Position numbers and translations under genes: made by a program. The notes beneath the pieces are model-generated. The model saw only the letters and a program-made list of their open reading frames with translations, did not search any database and was not told the DNA's origin. DNA of 64,000 bases from Rhodococcus opacus. GTDB lineage: Bacteria; Actinomycetota; Actinomycetes; Mycobacteriales; Mycobacteriaceae. Position 1 is the stretch's first letter. Every line of letters starts with the position of its first letter. The stretch is taken from the NCBI RefSeq assembly GCF_012396235.1, contig NZ_JAAXPA010000005.1, forward strand, positions 186,001 to 250,000, given 5' to 3'. Below are positions 25,339-33,761 of this stretch, one piece after another.

Positions 25339-27291
25339 GTGTCCGACTACACCTGGCACCCCACTGACGACTACGTCGAGAACGCCAACGTCACCCGGCT
25401 CGCCCGCGCCCACGGCCTCTCGGGTCTGGGTGAGCTCCGTGCCCGTTCCGTCGCCGACGTGCGGTGGTACTGGGATGCGGTGGTCCGCGACCTGGGCCTG
25501 CCGTTTCAATCGCCGTACCACGAGGTTCTCGACACCTCCCGGGGAATCGAGCACCCGGACTGGTTCGTCGGGGGCAGGGCGAACGTCGTCGACGCGTGTC
25601 TGGAGCGTTGGCTCGCCGACCCGGCGGCCGCCGATCGGGTGGCTGTCGTGCACGAAGCCGAGGACGGCGCCGTCCGCAGCCTGTCGTATCGCGAGCTCGC
25701 GGCGGACGTCGAGCGGGCAGCGGCAGGGCTGCGTGAGCTCGGCGTCGGCAAGGGTGATGCCGTCGCCCTGTTCCTGCCGATGATCCCCGAGGCGGTCGTG
25801 TCGGTGTACGCGGTCGCGCGGCTCGGTGCGGTCCTCGTACCGCTCTTCTCCGGATTCGCGCCGAGTGCGATCGCGTCCCGCATCCAGGATGCGGACGCGA
25901 AGGTGGTGATCGTCGCGGACGGGACGGTGCGGCGACGCAAGACCGTCACGATGAAGCCGGCCCTCGACGAAGCCCTGGCTGCCTGTCCGACGGTGCAGTC
26001 GGTCGTCGTGGTCGAGAACGTCGGCGCCGAAGTGGATTCCACCGGCCGCGACATCTCCTGGGCGAAGCTCCTCGGGAACGGCGGCGACCCAGGTCCGGTC
26101 GAGGCGATGGATGCCGGCGAGCCGTTCGCGCTGGCCTACACGTCCGGCACGACCGGAAAGCCGAAGGGCGCCGTCCACACGCATGCAGGATTTCTCGTCA
26201 AGACGGCCAGCGAGGTCGCGTACTCGTTCGACCTGAGGCCGGGCGGCGCGTTCTGCTGGATCACCGACATGGGCTGGATCATGGGCCCGCTGTCGATCGT
26301 CGGCACCCACGCCAACGGTGGAACTCTCGTACTGTACGAAGGCTCCCCGGACGTACCGGACACCGACCGGCTGTGGCAGCTCGCGCAGCGGCATCGAGTG
26401 ACGATGCTCGGCGTCTCCCCGACGCTGATCCGCACCCTACGCGGGCGGGAGACGGATGTCGCGGCACGGTACGACCTGTCCTCGGTGCACACGATCGGGT
26501 CCACCGGTGAGCCCTGGGACCCGGATTCGTACGACTGGCTGGCGCTGGACGTCTTCGGCGGGCGCGTGCCGGTCATCAACTTCTCCGGCGGCACCGAGGT
26601 CGGCGGGTCGTTCCTCGCGCCGTACCCGGTGGAGCCGATCCACAGCTGCTCGCTGGGCGGGCCCTCGCTGGGCATGGACGTGGACGTCGTCGACGACGCG
26701 GGACGCTCGTTGCGCGGCGAACAGGGCGAACTCGTCTGCCGGCAACCGTGGCCGTCGATGACGCGCGGGGTGTGGAAGGACGAGGAACGCTATCTCGAGG
26801 CGTACTGGTCGACGTTCCCCGGAATGTGGCGGCACGGCGACTACGCGCTCGTCGACGACGACGGCCAGTGGTACATCCGGGGCCGCTCGGACGACGTGAT
26901 GAACGTGGCCGGAAAGCGGCTTGCGCCCGCAGAAGTCGAGGCGGTGCTCACCGCACATCCGGCGGTGTCCGAGGCGGCCGCGGTCGGTGTCCCGGATCAG
27001 AAGAAGGGCGAGGCGGTGTGGGCGTTCTGGGTTCCCCGCGTGGACGCCGACGACGACACGGACATCTCGGCCGAGTTGATCGCCCGTGTCGCCGCAGAAC
27101 TCGGAAAACCTTTCGCGCCCAGCGTGGTACACCGGGTATCGCGGTTGCCGAAGACCCGGTCGGCGAAGATCCTGCGGCGCGCGGTGCGGGCTGCGGCCCT
27201 GGGCGCCGATCCCGGTGACCTGTCGGGTGCCGAGAATCCGGAGGCCGTGGACGAGATCCGCGCCGTGGTCACCGCCAACTCTGCGACGTGA
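25339..27291 (+). CDS. Acyl-CoA synthetase (acetyl/propionyl-CoA synthetase type)
   Basis: A 650-residue AMP-forming synthetase of the Acs/PrpE subgroup, recognisable by its long N-terminal segment (VRWYWDAVVRDLGLPF) and the conserved GWIMGPLSIVG region. The AMP loop is YTSGTTGKPKG, the hinge is WYIRGRSDDVMNVAGKR, and the C-terminal lysine is in KTRSAKILRR, the site often acetylated in Acs proteins. It starts with GTG at 25339 after GAGGAG, two bases beyond the dehydrogenase stop; the longer frame upstream lies within that gene. It would activate a short or branched acid formed in the pathway. Confidence 0.92.
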   Translation: MSDYTWHPTDDYVENANVTRLARAHGLSGLGELRARSVADVRWYWDAVVRDLGLPFQSPYHEVLDTSRGIEHPDWFVGGRANVVDACLERWLADPAAADRVAVVHEAEDGAVRSLSYRELAADVERAAAGLRELGVGKGDAVALFLPMIPEAVVSVYAVARLGAVLVPLFSGFAPSAIASRIQDADAKVVIVADGTVRRRKTVTMKPALDEALAACPTVQSVVVVENVGAEVDSTGRDISWAKLLGNGGDPGPVEAMDAGEPFALAYTSGTTGKPKGAVHTHAGFLVKTASEVAYSFDLRPGGAFCWITDMGWIMGPLSIVGTHANGGTLVLYEGSPDVPDTDRLWQLAQRHRVTMLGVSPTLIRTLRGRETDVAARYDLSSVHTIGSTGEPWDPDSYDWLALDVFGGRVPVINFSGGTEVGGSFLAPYPVEPIHSCSLGGPSLGMDVDVVDDAGRSLRGEQGELVCRQPWPSMTRGVWKDEERYLEAYWSTFPGMWRHGDYALVDDDGQWYIRGRSDDVMNVAGKRLAPAEVEAVLTAHPAVSEAAAVGVPDQKKGEAVWAFWVPRVDADDDTDISAELIARVAAELGKPFAPSVVHRVSRLPKTRSAKILRRAVRAAALGADPGDLSGAENPEAVDEIRAVVTANSAT

Positions 27292-27298
27292 GTGCGAC

Positions 27299-27330
27299 GA
27301 GGGCCCCACACCTCACAGTGTGGGGCCCTC
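27299..27330. terminator. Bidirectional terminator hairpin
   Basis: A perfect 12-bp stem (GAGGGCCCCACA with its complement) around an 8-base loop, between the synthetase gene and the convergent GntR gene. No long T-run is present. Confidence 0.8.
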
Positions 27331-27364
27331 GCAACTACTGGATGAAGTTATGCTGCAGCGACAT

Positions 27365-28138
27365 TCAGTCGTCGAGAGGAATGTCGGTGCGCTCCTCGAA
27401 GTCCTTGATCGACTCGGCGTACGAGTGGACGTGCCTGCTCATGCGCCGCACGGCGGCATCGGCGTCCTTGTCGCGAATGGCCTTGGTCACCGAGCGGTGC
27501 GCCCGGACGGTGATTTCGCGGACCTTGTCGTCGATGAAACCTTCGTTCTCCGTCGCGGCATAGATGGCCCGTGAGAGCGAGATCATGAGGCCCGACAACA
27601 GTTCGTTGTGACTGGCGCTCGCCACGGCGACGTGCCAGTCGATGTTCGCCTGCAGGAAAGCGTCGAGGCTGTCACCTGCGCCCGCGATGTCGTCGTTGGC
27701 GGCGTCGAGTCGCGCGAGATCCTCGTCGGTGCGATGACGGGCGGCGAGCTGGGCGCAGAACGGCTCGATCGCCTCGCGGGTCTCGAGCAGCGCGGCGAGA
27801 CGGATCTGACGACCGCGAATGAGCAGGGCCACCGTGTCGGCCATGGACTGTTCGCCCGGCCGCTGAACGAAGGCGCCCCCGGCCCGGCCCGCCTTGATGC
27901 GCACGAGTCCCTGCACCTCGAGGATGCGGAGGGCCTCGCGGACGGTGGTGCGGCTCATCTTCGTCTGAACGACGAGTTCGCGCTCCGGTGGCAGCGGTGT
28001 GCCTTCGACGTAGTCCCCGCTGAGAATGCGCTCGCGCAGCTCGTTCGCGAGGACGTCCGACGCCTTCGGTACCGCCATCGGTGTCAACTGGATGGAGGAA
28101 CGTCCGTTCCGGGTGGTGTTCGGCACGGCTGATGGCAT
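27365..28138 (-). CDS. GntR family regulator, FCD (FadR) subgroup
   Basis: A 257-residue regulator with an N-terminal winged helix-turn-helix (about 25-95: VLANELRERILSG, LPPERELVVQTKMSRTTVREALRILEVQGLV) and an all-helical C-terminal FCD domain (about 105-245). The FCD metal/ligand residues are visible: Asp/His in NIDWHVAVASASHNELL, and the histidines of RAHRSVTKAI and MSRHVHSY. Such proteins are usually released from DNA by organic acids or acyl-CoAs. Its own promoter carries a GGTCAGACC palindrome with a second half-site (28155-28173), so it probably represses itself and the divergent dehydrogenase at 28244, and likely the other promoters with that motif. An internal ATG at 28078 is a less likely start. 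Confidence 0.92.
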   Translation of the reverse strand: MPSAVPNTTRNGRSSIQLTPMAVPKASDVLANELRERILSGDYVEGTPLPPERELVVQTKMSRTTVREALRILEVQGLVRIKAGRAGGAFVQRPGEQSMADTVALLIRGRQIRLAALLETREAIEPFCAQLAARHRTDEDLARLDAANDDIAGAGDSLDAFLQANIDWHVAVASASHNELLSGLMISLSRAIYAATENEGFIDDKVREITVRAHRSVTKAIRDKDADAAVRRMSRHVHSYAESIKDFEERTDIPLDD

Positions 28139-28154
28139 GGCTCCCCGCCCTCTC

Positions 28155-28181
28155 TGGTCTAACGGTCAGACCTAATATACC
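28155..28181. promoter_or_regulatory. Double FadR-like operator at the GntR gene
   Basis: Two overlapping sites, GGTCTAACG (28156-28164) and the exact palindrome GGTCAGACC (28164-28172), are followed by an ATATAC element (28175-28180). They lie between the GntR gene and the divergent acyl-CoA dehydrogenase gene. This is the most complete operator in the window and fits autoregulation. Confidence 0.7.
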
Positions 28182-28243
28182 ATTGGTTTCTCGCTGCGTT
28201 CGTCTTGCAGCCTATTCTTCGTCTCATCGAGAGGGCCAGTTGT

Positions 28244-29323
28244 ATGCGCTGGGAACTGTCAGAAGAGCAGGAAATGTTCACCGAAGCCCTCGACGGCTGG
28301 CTCGGGCGGTTCGCTGCTCCGGCAAATGTCCGTAAGTGGGGTGAATCGGGCAATCCTGCCGAGTTCGAACAGAAATTCGTCGAGGAGGGCTGGTTCTCCG
28401 CCGGCCTCGCCGAGGACATCGGTGGTCAGGGCGGTGGTCTGCTCGAATTGGCGTTGACCGCCGAGGCGCTGGCCCGGTACGCCGCGCCGTCGAGTGCCTG
28501 GACCGCGTCCGTCCTTGCGGCGCCCCTGCTGCCCGCCGACGTCGCCGCCGACGTGCTGGCGGGGGGTGGGTTCGCAGCCGTTGCCGTCGACGCGACCCGA
28601 CCGTTCGGCGTCGCCGACTCGATACGCGCCGACGAGAGCGGCGCTCTGACCGGCCGCGTCGCAACGGTGCTCGGCGCCGAACGGGCGAAACTGCTGGTCG
28701 TCCCGGCTGTGGGTGCCGACGGAACCGCCGCCCTCTACCTCACACGCGTCGACGATCCCGGTGTCACGGTCGAACCGCGGCGCTTCCTCGACCCGTCCCG
28801 CGCGGCCGCGGATGTCCGGTTCGACGGCGTCACCGGACAGCGTCTCGACATCGAGGCGGCCACGGCCCTCGGGGATGCCGGACTGCGCGCGGCCGTGCTC
28901 GTGGCCGCGGATTCGCTCGGGGCGATGGACCGCATGCTGCATCTCGCCGTGGACTACAGCAAGCAACGCCAGCAATTCGGTGTGCCGATCGGATCGTTCC
29001 AGGCCGTGAAGCATGCTGCGGCAGGGATTCTCGTCTCCGTCGAGGCGGGCCGGTCCATTGCCTACTTTGCCGCTGCGTCGGTCGACCTGGGTCTGCCGGA
29101 TCGAGCGATACACGCCGCCGTCGCCAAGGCGCAGGTGCCGCGAAACGCGGTGCAGGCGGCCGACAGTGCCCTCGTGATGCACGGCGCGATCGGCTACACG
29201 TGGGAACACGACCTGCACCTCTACTACAAGCGCGCCAAGCTCGACGAGAAGTTGTTCGGCGGCCCGGGCGCGTGGAACGAGCGTCTCGCGCGGGATCTAC
29301 CCCTGTTGCCCGCTGCTGGGTGA
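28244..29323 (+). CDS. Acyl-CoA dehydrogenase, small-subunit type
   Basis: A 359-residue acyl-CoA dehydrogenase-like protein, shorter than usual, with a weakly conserved middle domain but a good C-terminal domain (SLGAMDRMLHLAVDYSKQRQQFG, HGAIGYTWEHDLHLYYKRAK). The glutamate in YTWEHD is at the position used as base in the catalytic subunits of heteromeric actinobacterial dehydrogenases. It therefore probably pairs with the 391-residue protein encoded at 24161. The ATG at 28244 follows GAGAGGG; the upstream in-frame ATG at 28205 has no ribosome site. It shares its promoter region with the GntR gene. Confidence 0.85.
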   Translation: MRWELSEEQEMFTEALDGWLGRFAAPANVRKWGESGNPAEFEQKFVEEGWFSAGLAEDIGGQGGGLLELALTAEALARYAAPSSAWTASVLAAPLLPADVAADVLAGGGFAAVAVDATRPFGVADSIRADESGALTGRVATVLGAERAKLLVVPAVGADGTAALYLTRVDDPGVTVEPRRFLDPSRAAADVRFDGVTGQRLDIEAATALGDAGLRAAVLVAADSLGAMDRMLHLAVDYSKQRQQFGVPIGSFQAVKHAAAGILVSVEAGRSIAYFAAASVDLGLPDRAIHAAVAKAQVPRNAVQAADSALVMHGAIGYTWEHDLHLYYKRAKLDEKLFGGPGAWNERLARDLPLLPAAG

Positions 29324-29330
29324 TTCGTCG

Positions 29331-29357
29331 TTGACTTTTTGGTCTGTCCTTTAGTAA
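29331..29357. promoter_or_regulatory. Promoter with FadR-like operator
   Basis: A TTGACT -35 (29331-29336), the operator GGTCTGTCC (29341-29349) and a TAGTAA -10 (29352-29357) precede the long plus-strand operon that begins at 29396. The operator fills the spacer between the two hexamers, a classic repression geometry. Confidence 0.6.
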
Positions 29358-29395
29358 CTTAAGTCCAAACTGAACCAACGACGACGGGACGTGCT

Positions 29396-30562
29396 GTGGA
29401 CTTTGATCTGACCGAGGATCAGGCGACGATCCGAGATGCGGTGCGAGAGCTGGCCGGCAAGTTCGACGAGCAGTACTGGGTGGAGAAGGACAGTGAGCAC
29501 GAGTTCCCCACCGAGTTCTACGACGCGTTCGCCAAGGGCGGCTGGCTCGGCATCACCACACCCGAGGCGTACGGCGGGCACGGCATGGGAATCACCGAGG
29601 CCTCCATCCTGCTGGAGGAAGTCGCCGCGTCCGGCGCCGGCATGAACGGCGCGAGCTCGATGCACCTGTCCATCTTCGGGATGCACCCGGTGATCGTGCA
29701 CGGCTCCGAGGAACTCAAGCAGCGCACCCTCCCGCGGATCGTCGACGGCGACCTGCACGTCTGCTTCGGTGTCACCGAGCCCGGCGCCGGTTTGGACACC
29801 ACCAAGATCACCACCTTCGCGCGACGTGAGGCCGACAAGTACATCGTCAACGGCCGCAAGGTCTGGATCTCCAAGGCGATGGAGTCGGAGAAGATCCTTC
29901 TCCTCACCCGCACAACGAAGTTCGAGGACGCGAAGAAGAAGACAGATGGTCTGACGCTGTTCCTCACCGATCTCGACCGCTCGAAGGTCGACATCCGCCC
30001 GATCAAGAAGATGGGCCGCAATGCGGTCACATCGAACGAACTGTTCATCGACAATCTCGAGATTCCGGTCGAGGACCGGGTGGGCGAGGAGGGCAAGGGT
30101 TTCAAGTACATCCTCGACGGCCTCAACCCGGAGCGCATGCTCGTGGCGTCCGAGGCCCTCGGTATCGGCCGCGCCGCTCTCCGTCGCGGCGTCCAGTACG
30201 CCAACGAGCGTGAGGTGTTCGGGCGCCCCATCGGCATGAACCAGGGTCTGCAGTTCCCGCTCGCCGATTCGCTCGCCCGACTCGACGCCGCGGAACTCGT
30301 CCTGCGCAAGGCGACGTGGCTCTACGACAACGGAAAGCCGTGCGCCCGCGAGGCCAACATGGCCAAGTACCTGTGCGCCGACGCCGGGTTCCAGGCCGCC
30401 GACCGCGCCCTCCAGACCCACGGCGGCATGGGCTATTCGGAGGAATACCACGTTGCCCGGTACTTCCGCGAAGCCCGCCTGACCAAGATTGCCCCGCTCA
30501 GCCAGGAGATGGTTCTCAACTACCTCGGCGAGCACGTCCTCGGCCTCCCCAGGAGCTACTGA
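29396..30562 (+). CDS. Acyl-CoA dehydrogenase, IVD-type base position
   Basis: A 388-residue acyl-CoA dehydrogenase of full length with the FAD-binding motif CFGVTEPGAGLDTTKI and the C-terminal GGMGYSEEYHVARYFREARL. The MCAD-position glutamate is replaced (IAPLSQEM where IYEGTxEI is usual), but GLNPERML carries a glutamate where isovaleryl-CoA dehydrogenase has its base (Glu254 in IVD). It should therefore be active, with a preference for branched or ring acyl-CoAs plausible. It is the first gene of a six-gene operon through 35489, starting with GTG at 29396. Confidence 0.92.
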   Translation: MDFDLTEDQATIRDAVRELAGKFDEQYWVEKDSEHEFPTEFYDAFAKGGWLGITTPEAYGGHGMGITEASILLEEVAASGAGMNGASSMHLSIFGMHPVIVHGSEELKQRTLPRIVDGDLHVCFGVTEPGAGLDTTKITTFARREADKYIVNGRKVWISKAMESEKILLLTRTTKFEDAKKKTDGLTLFLTDLDRSKVDIRPIKKMGRNAVTSNELFIDNLEIPVEDRVGEEGKGFKYILDGLNPERMLVASEALGIGRAALRRGVQYANEREVFGRPIGMNQGLQFPLADSLARLDAAELVLRKATWLYDNGKPCAREANMAKYLCADAGFQAADRALQTHGGMGYSEEYHVARYFREARLTKIAPLSQEMVLNYLGEHVLGLPRSY

Positions 30563-31311
30563 TGTTCGAACTCACCGGAAAGTCCGCACTCGTCACCGGT
30601 GCGGGCAGTGGAATCGGCGCCTCGGTGGCGCACGCCTACGCGCAAGCAGGTGCGGCCGTGCTCGTCACCGACGTCGACGGCGATGCCGCGGCGGCCGTGG
30701 CCGCGGAGATCACCGCAGCCGGCGGTTCGGCGAAGTCCGCGGCCCTCGACGTCCGCAACGGCGATCAGGCGGCCGCCGCGGCGGAGCAGGCCGCCGCGCT
30801 GAACGACGGCACCCTCAACATCCTGGTCAACAACGCGGGTGCCATCGCACCGGCGATGTTCCCGAACCTCGAGGAGGAGGACTTCCGCCGCATCGTCGAC
30901 ATTCATCTCGTCGGCAGTTTCGTCTGCAGCAAGGCCGTCCTCCCGTACCTGCCTTCCGACGGCAGCGGCCGCATCATCAACGTGACCTCCGCGGCCGGTC
31001 TGGTGGGCACCATCGGGCAGGCGAACTACGGTGCCGCGAAGGCGGGCATCATCGGACTCACGAAGTCGCTGGCGCGGGAACTCGCCAAGAAGCAGGTGAC
31101 GGTCAACGCGATCGCGCCGCTCGCCGCCACCAAGATGACGGAGAACATCCGCAGCAACGAGAAGCTCTCCGCTAAGACGCTCGCGCGAATCCCGCTGGGC
31201 CGCTGGGCGGAACCGGACGAGATCTCGTCCAGCTTCGTGTTCTTCGCATCCGACGGCGCGGCGTACATCACGGGCCAGGTGCTGCCCGTCGACGGCGGGA
31301 CGGTGATCTGA
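30562..31311 (+). CDS. SDR family 3-hydroxyacyl-CoA dehydrogenase-like
   Basis: A 249-residue classical SDR with TGAGSGIG near residue 12, NNAG, the active-site serine in NVTSAAG, and tyrosine and lysine in ANYGAAKAG. It ends with the conserved TGQVLPVDGG segment. It would oxidise a hydroxyacyl-CoA to a ketoacyl-CoA, using NAD(P)+. The ATG overlaps the stop of the dehydrogenase gene by one base and its own stop overlaps the thiolase start by one base, so the three are tightly coupled. FabG-like activity is an alternative. Confidence 0.92.
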   Translation: MFELTGKSALVTGAGSGIGASVAHAYAQAGAAVLVTDVDGDAAAAVAAEITAAGGSAKSAALDVRNGDQAAAAAEQAAALNDGTLNILVNNAGAIAPAMFPNLEEEDFRRIVDIHLVGSFVCSKAVLPYLPSDGSGRIINVTSAAGLVGTIGQANYGAAKAGIIGLTKSLARELAKKQVTVNAIAPLAATKMTENIRSNEKLSAKTLARIPLGRWAEPDEISSSFVFFASDGAAYITGQVLPVDGGTVI

Positions 31312-32504
31312 TGGCCGAGAAGCGCAACCCTTTCCAGCGTTCCGCTCGCGAGGTGATCATCGCGGAAGCAGCGCGCACCCCCATGGGCAAGTCGCACCCC
31401 GACCGCGGCTGGTTCCGCGACACCCATCCCAACGACATGCTCGGCGCGGTGTACACGGAACTCATCCGCCGCAGCGGGCTGGCGCCGGCGACGGTCGAGG
31501 ACCTCGTGATCGGGTGCACCGCACCGTTCGGCGAGCAGTCCCGCAACATCGGCCGCAACGCCTGGTTGCAGGTCGGTTACCCGCCGGAGGTCCCGGCAGT
31601 GGTGCTGGACCGCCGCTGTGGATCCGCTCAGACGGCCGTCGAGATGGGCGCCGCCCTGGTCGGCTCTGGTACCCACGACGTCGTCGTGGCCGGCGGTGTC
31701 GAACACATGGGCCACGTGCCGATGAACTCACCGGCCAAGATCTCCGAACTGTACGGGGATCCGTGGCCGGAAGCGCTGCGCGACCGGTACGACTTCGTGA
31801 ACCAGGGCGAGAGTGCCGAACTCATCGCGGACCGGTGGGAGATCTCCCGGCAGGAGATGGACGAGTTCGCCGTCCGCTCCCATCGTCTTGCGACCGAGGC
31901 TATCGAGGCGGGCCGTTTCGACGCCGAGATGATCCCCCTCGATCTCGCGGGCGAGAGTCGGTCCACCGACCAGACCATTCGCCCCGGAACGAGCCTGGAC
32001 AGCCTGGCCGGGCTGAAGACGGTGTTCCGGGAGAACGGCCGGATCACGGCGGGCAGTTCGTCGCCGATCTCGGACGGGGCGGCCGGTGTGCTGCTCGCTT
32101 CCCGCGAGGCCGTCGACGCGCACGGACTGCGGGCCCGGGCCCGGATCCTCGATCAGACCACCGTCGGGGTGGACCCGATCATCATGCTGACCGGTCCGAT
32201 CCCGGCAACCCGGAAGTTGCTCGACCGCAACGGGATGAGCATGAACGACATCGACCTCTTCGAGGTCAACGAGGCGTTCAGCTCGGTCGTCCTGGCCTGG
32301 GAGCGGGAACTGAAGCCCGACATGGACCGGGTCAACGTCAACGGCGGCGCGATCGCGCTCGGGCACCCCGTCGGCGCGACCGGTGCGCGTCTCATCGCCA
32401 CGATCGTCGCGGAACTGGAGCGGCGGGACGCCGAAATCGGTCTGGTGACCATGTGCTGCGGCGGCGGTCTGGGAACGGCGACCCTGATCCAGCGGATCGA
32501 CTGA
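31311..32504 (+). CDS. Thiolase (acetyl-CoA acyltransferase)
   Basis: A 397-residue degradative-type thiolase. The nucleophilic cysteine is Cys103 in LDRRCGSAQ; the other active-site segments are EVNEAF, GGAIALGHPVGATG (histidine) and MCCGGGLG (second cysteine). It would split a 3-ketoacyl-CoA with CoA. It lies between an SDR and a CoA-transferase gene with one-base overlaps on both sides, matching the last steps of a beta-oxidation pathway. Confidence 0.94.
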   Translation: MAEKRNPFQRSAREVIIAEAARTPMGKSHPDRGWFRDTHPNDMLGAVYTELIRRSGLAPATVEDLVIGCTAPFGEQSRNIGRNAWLQVGYPPEVPAVVLDRRCGSAQTAVEMGAALVGSGTHDVVVAGGVEHMGHVPMNSPAKISELYGDPWPEALRDRYDFVNQGESAELIADRWEISRQEMDEFAVRSHRLATEAIEAGRFDAEMIPLDLAGESRSTDQTIRPGTSLDSLAGLKTVFRENGRITAGSSSPISDGAAGVLLASREAVDAHGLRARARILDQTTVGVDPIIMLTGPIPATRKLLDRNGMSMNDIDLFEVNEAFSSVVLAWERELKPDMDRVNVNGGAIALGHPVGATGARLIATIVAELERRDAEIGLVTMCCGGGLGTATLIQRID

Positions 32505-33742
32505 TGATCGATCTGACGCCGCACATCCGGCCCGGCGACGGAATCTGGTGGAGCCAGACGAGCGCGGAACCCACCCCGCTCGTCCACGCCCTGCTCGACC
32601 AGGTGCCGTCGATCGGCCCGGTCCGGGCCTTCGTGGGGCTCACCTGGAACCGGCGACTGACGAGCGAATTGCCCGACGAGTTGTCCATCGTCTCCTACGG
32701 TGGCCTCGGCGAACTGCGGCGCCTCGCCCGACTCGAGGTCGTGCCCTGCCATTACGGGGCCCTGCCGCGGTTGTTCGCCGAACGGCGGCTCCCGTGCGAC
32801 GTCGGGTTCGTGCAGGTGTCACCGCCGGACTCTGCCGGAAACTGCTCGCTCGGGGTCGGTGTCGACTACATCGCCGACGCCCTCGACCACACACCGGTCC
32901 TCATCGCCGAGATCAACCGGCGCATGCCCGTCACACTCGGCGCACCGAAGATTCCGCTGTCGCGGTTCGCCGCGGTGGTCGAGACCGACCGGCCATTGCT
33001 CGAGGCACCGGACCGCCAGCCCGCCGACGTGGAACTGGCGATAGCGCGGAACGTCGCCGATCTCGTCGCCGACGGAGACACGATCCAGATCGGCGTCGGA
33101 ACACTGCCGTCCGCCGTCCTCACCGCACTCGCGGGACACAAGGACCTCGGGCTGCATTCCGGCATGATCTCCGACGCGGCGCTGCGGCTGATCGACCGAG
33201 GTGTGCTGACCGGGGCGCGGAAGGAAATCGACCCCGGACTGCACGTGGCCGGTGCCGCGCTCGGAACCGCGGCACTGTACGACCGGCTGCCTGGGCTTCC
33301 GGTGGCGTTCCGCCCGGCGAGTTACACCCATGCGCCGCAGGTTCTCTCGCAGCTGCGGTCGTTCGTGTCGATCAACTCGGCGATCGAGGTCGACCTGACC
33401 GGGCAGGTCGGCGCGGAACTGCGCAACACGACCTACGCCGGTGCAGTCGGGGGACAGGTGGACTTCTCCCGGGCGGCGGCGATGACCGGCGGCCGCTCCA
33501 TCATCGCGATGCGCGCGGATTCGCGCGGGGAGTCGACGATCAAGACGGCCCTCGAGTACGGCGTGGTGACCACCGCCCGTGCGGACGTCGACTTCGTGGT
33601 CACCGAGCACGGTGTCGCGGCCTTGCGGGGGTGCTCCCTCGGGGAGCGTGCGCGTCGCATGATCGCCGTGGCGGCACCCGAGCACCGCGAAAGGCTGGAA
33701 TTCGATCTCGAGGAGTACGACCTTGCATCCGCAACGGAGTGA
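32504..33742 (+). CDS. Acetyl-CoA hydrolase/4-hydroxybutyrate CoA-transferase family protein
   Basis: A 412-residue family I CoA-transferase-like protein. Typical segments are IQIGVGTLPSAVLTAL, the central GLHSGMISDAAL, and INSAIEVDLTGQVGAE followed by GGQVDFSRAA in the C-terminal domain. It would move CoA between a carboxylic acid and an acyl-CoA, or hydrolyse a CoA ester. Next to a thiolase and an HMG-CoA lyase it may recycle CoA onto acetoacetate or onto the pathway acid. The start at 32504 overlaps the thiolase stop by one base; the longer frame upstream is inside the thiolase gene. Confidence 0.88.
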   Translation: MIDLTPHIRPGDGIWWSQTSAEPTPLVHALLDQVPSIGPVRAFVGLTWNRRLTSELPDELSIVSYGGLGELRRLARLEVVPCHYGALPRLFAERRLPCDVGFVQVSPPDSAGNCSLGVGVDYIADALDHTPVLIAEINRRMPVTLGAPKIPLSRFAAVVETDRPLLEAPDRQPADVELAIARNVADLVADGDTIQIGVGTLPSAVLTALAGHKDLGLHSGMISDAALRLIDRGVLTGARKEIDPGLHVAGAALGTAALYDRLPGLPVAFRPASYTHAPQVLSQLRSFVSINSAIEVDLTGQVGAELRNTTYAGAVGGQVDFSRAAAMTGGRSIIAMRADSRGESTIKTALEYGVVTTARADVDFVVTEHGVAALRGCSLGERARRMIAVAAPEHRERLEFDLEEYDLASATE

Positions 33743-33761
33743 GGGGAAAGGAGCCGACGCC

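Noticed and set aside
23233..29323. Cholesterol side-chain (igr-like) operon.
   Set aside because: A hydratase pair and a split dehydrogenase occur there too, but no Ltp2-type thiolase/aldolase or CYP125 is present, and the P450 is CYP108-like.
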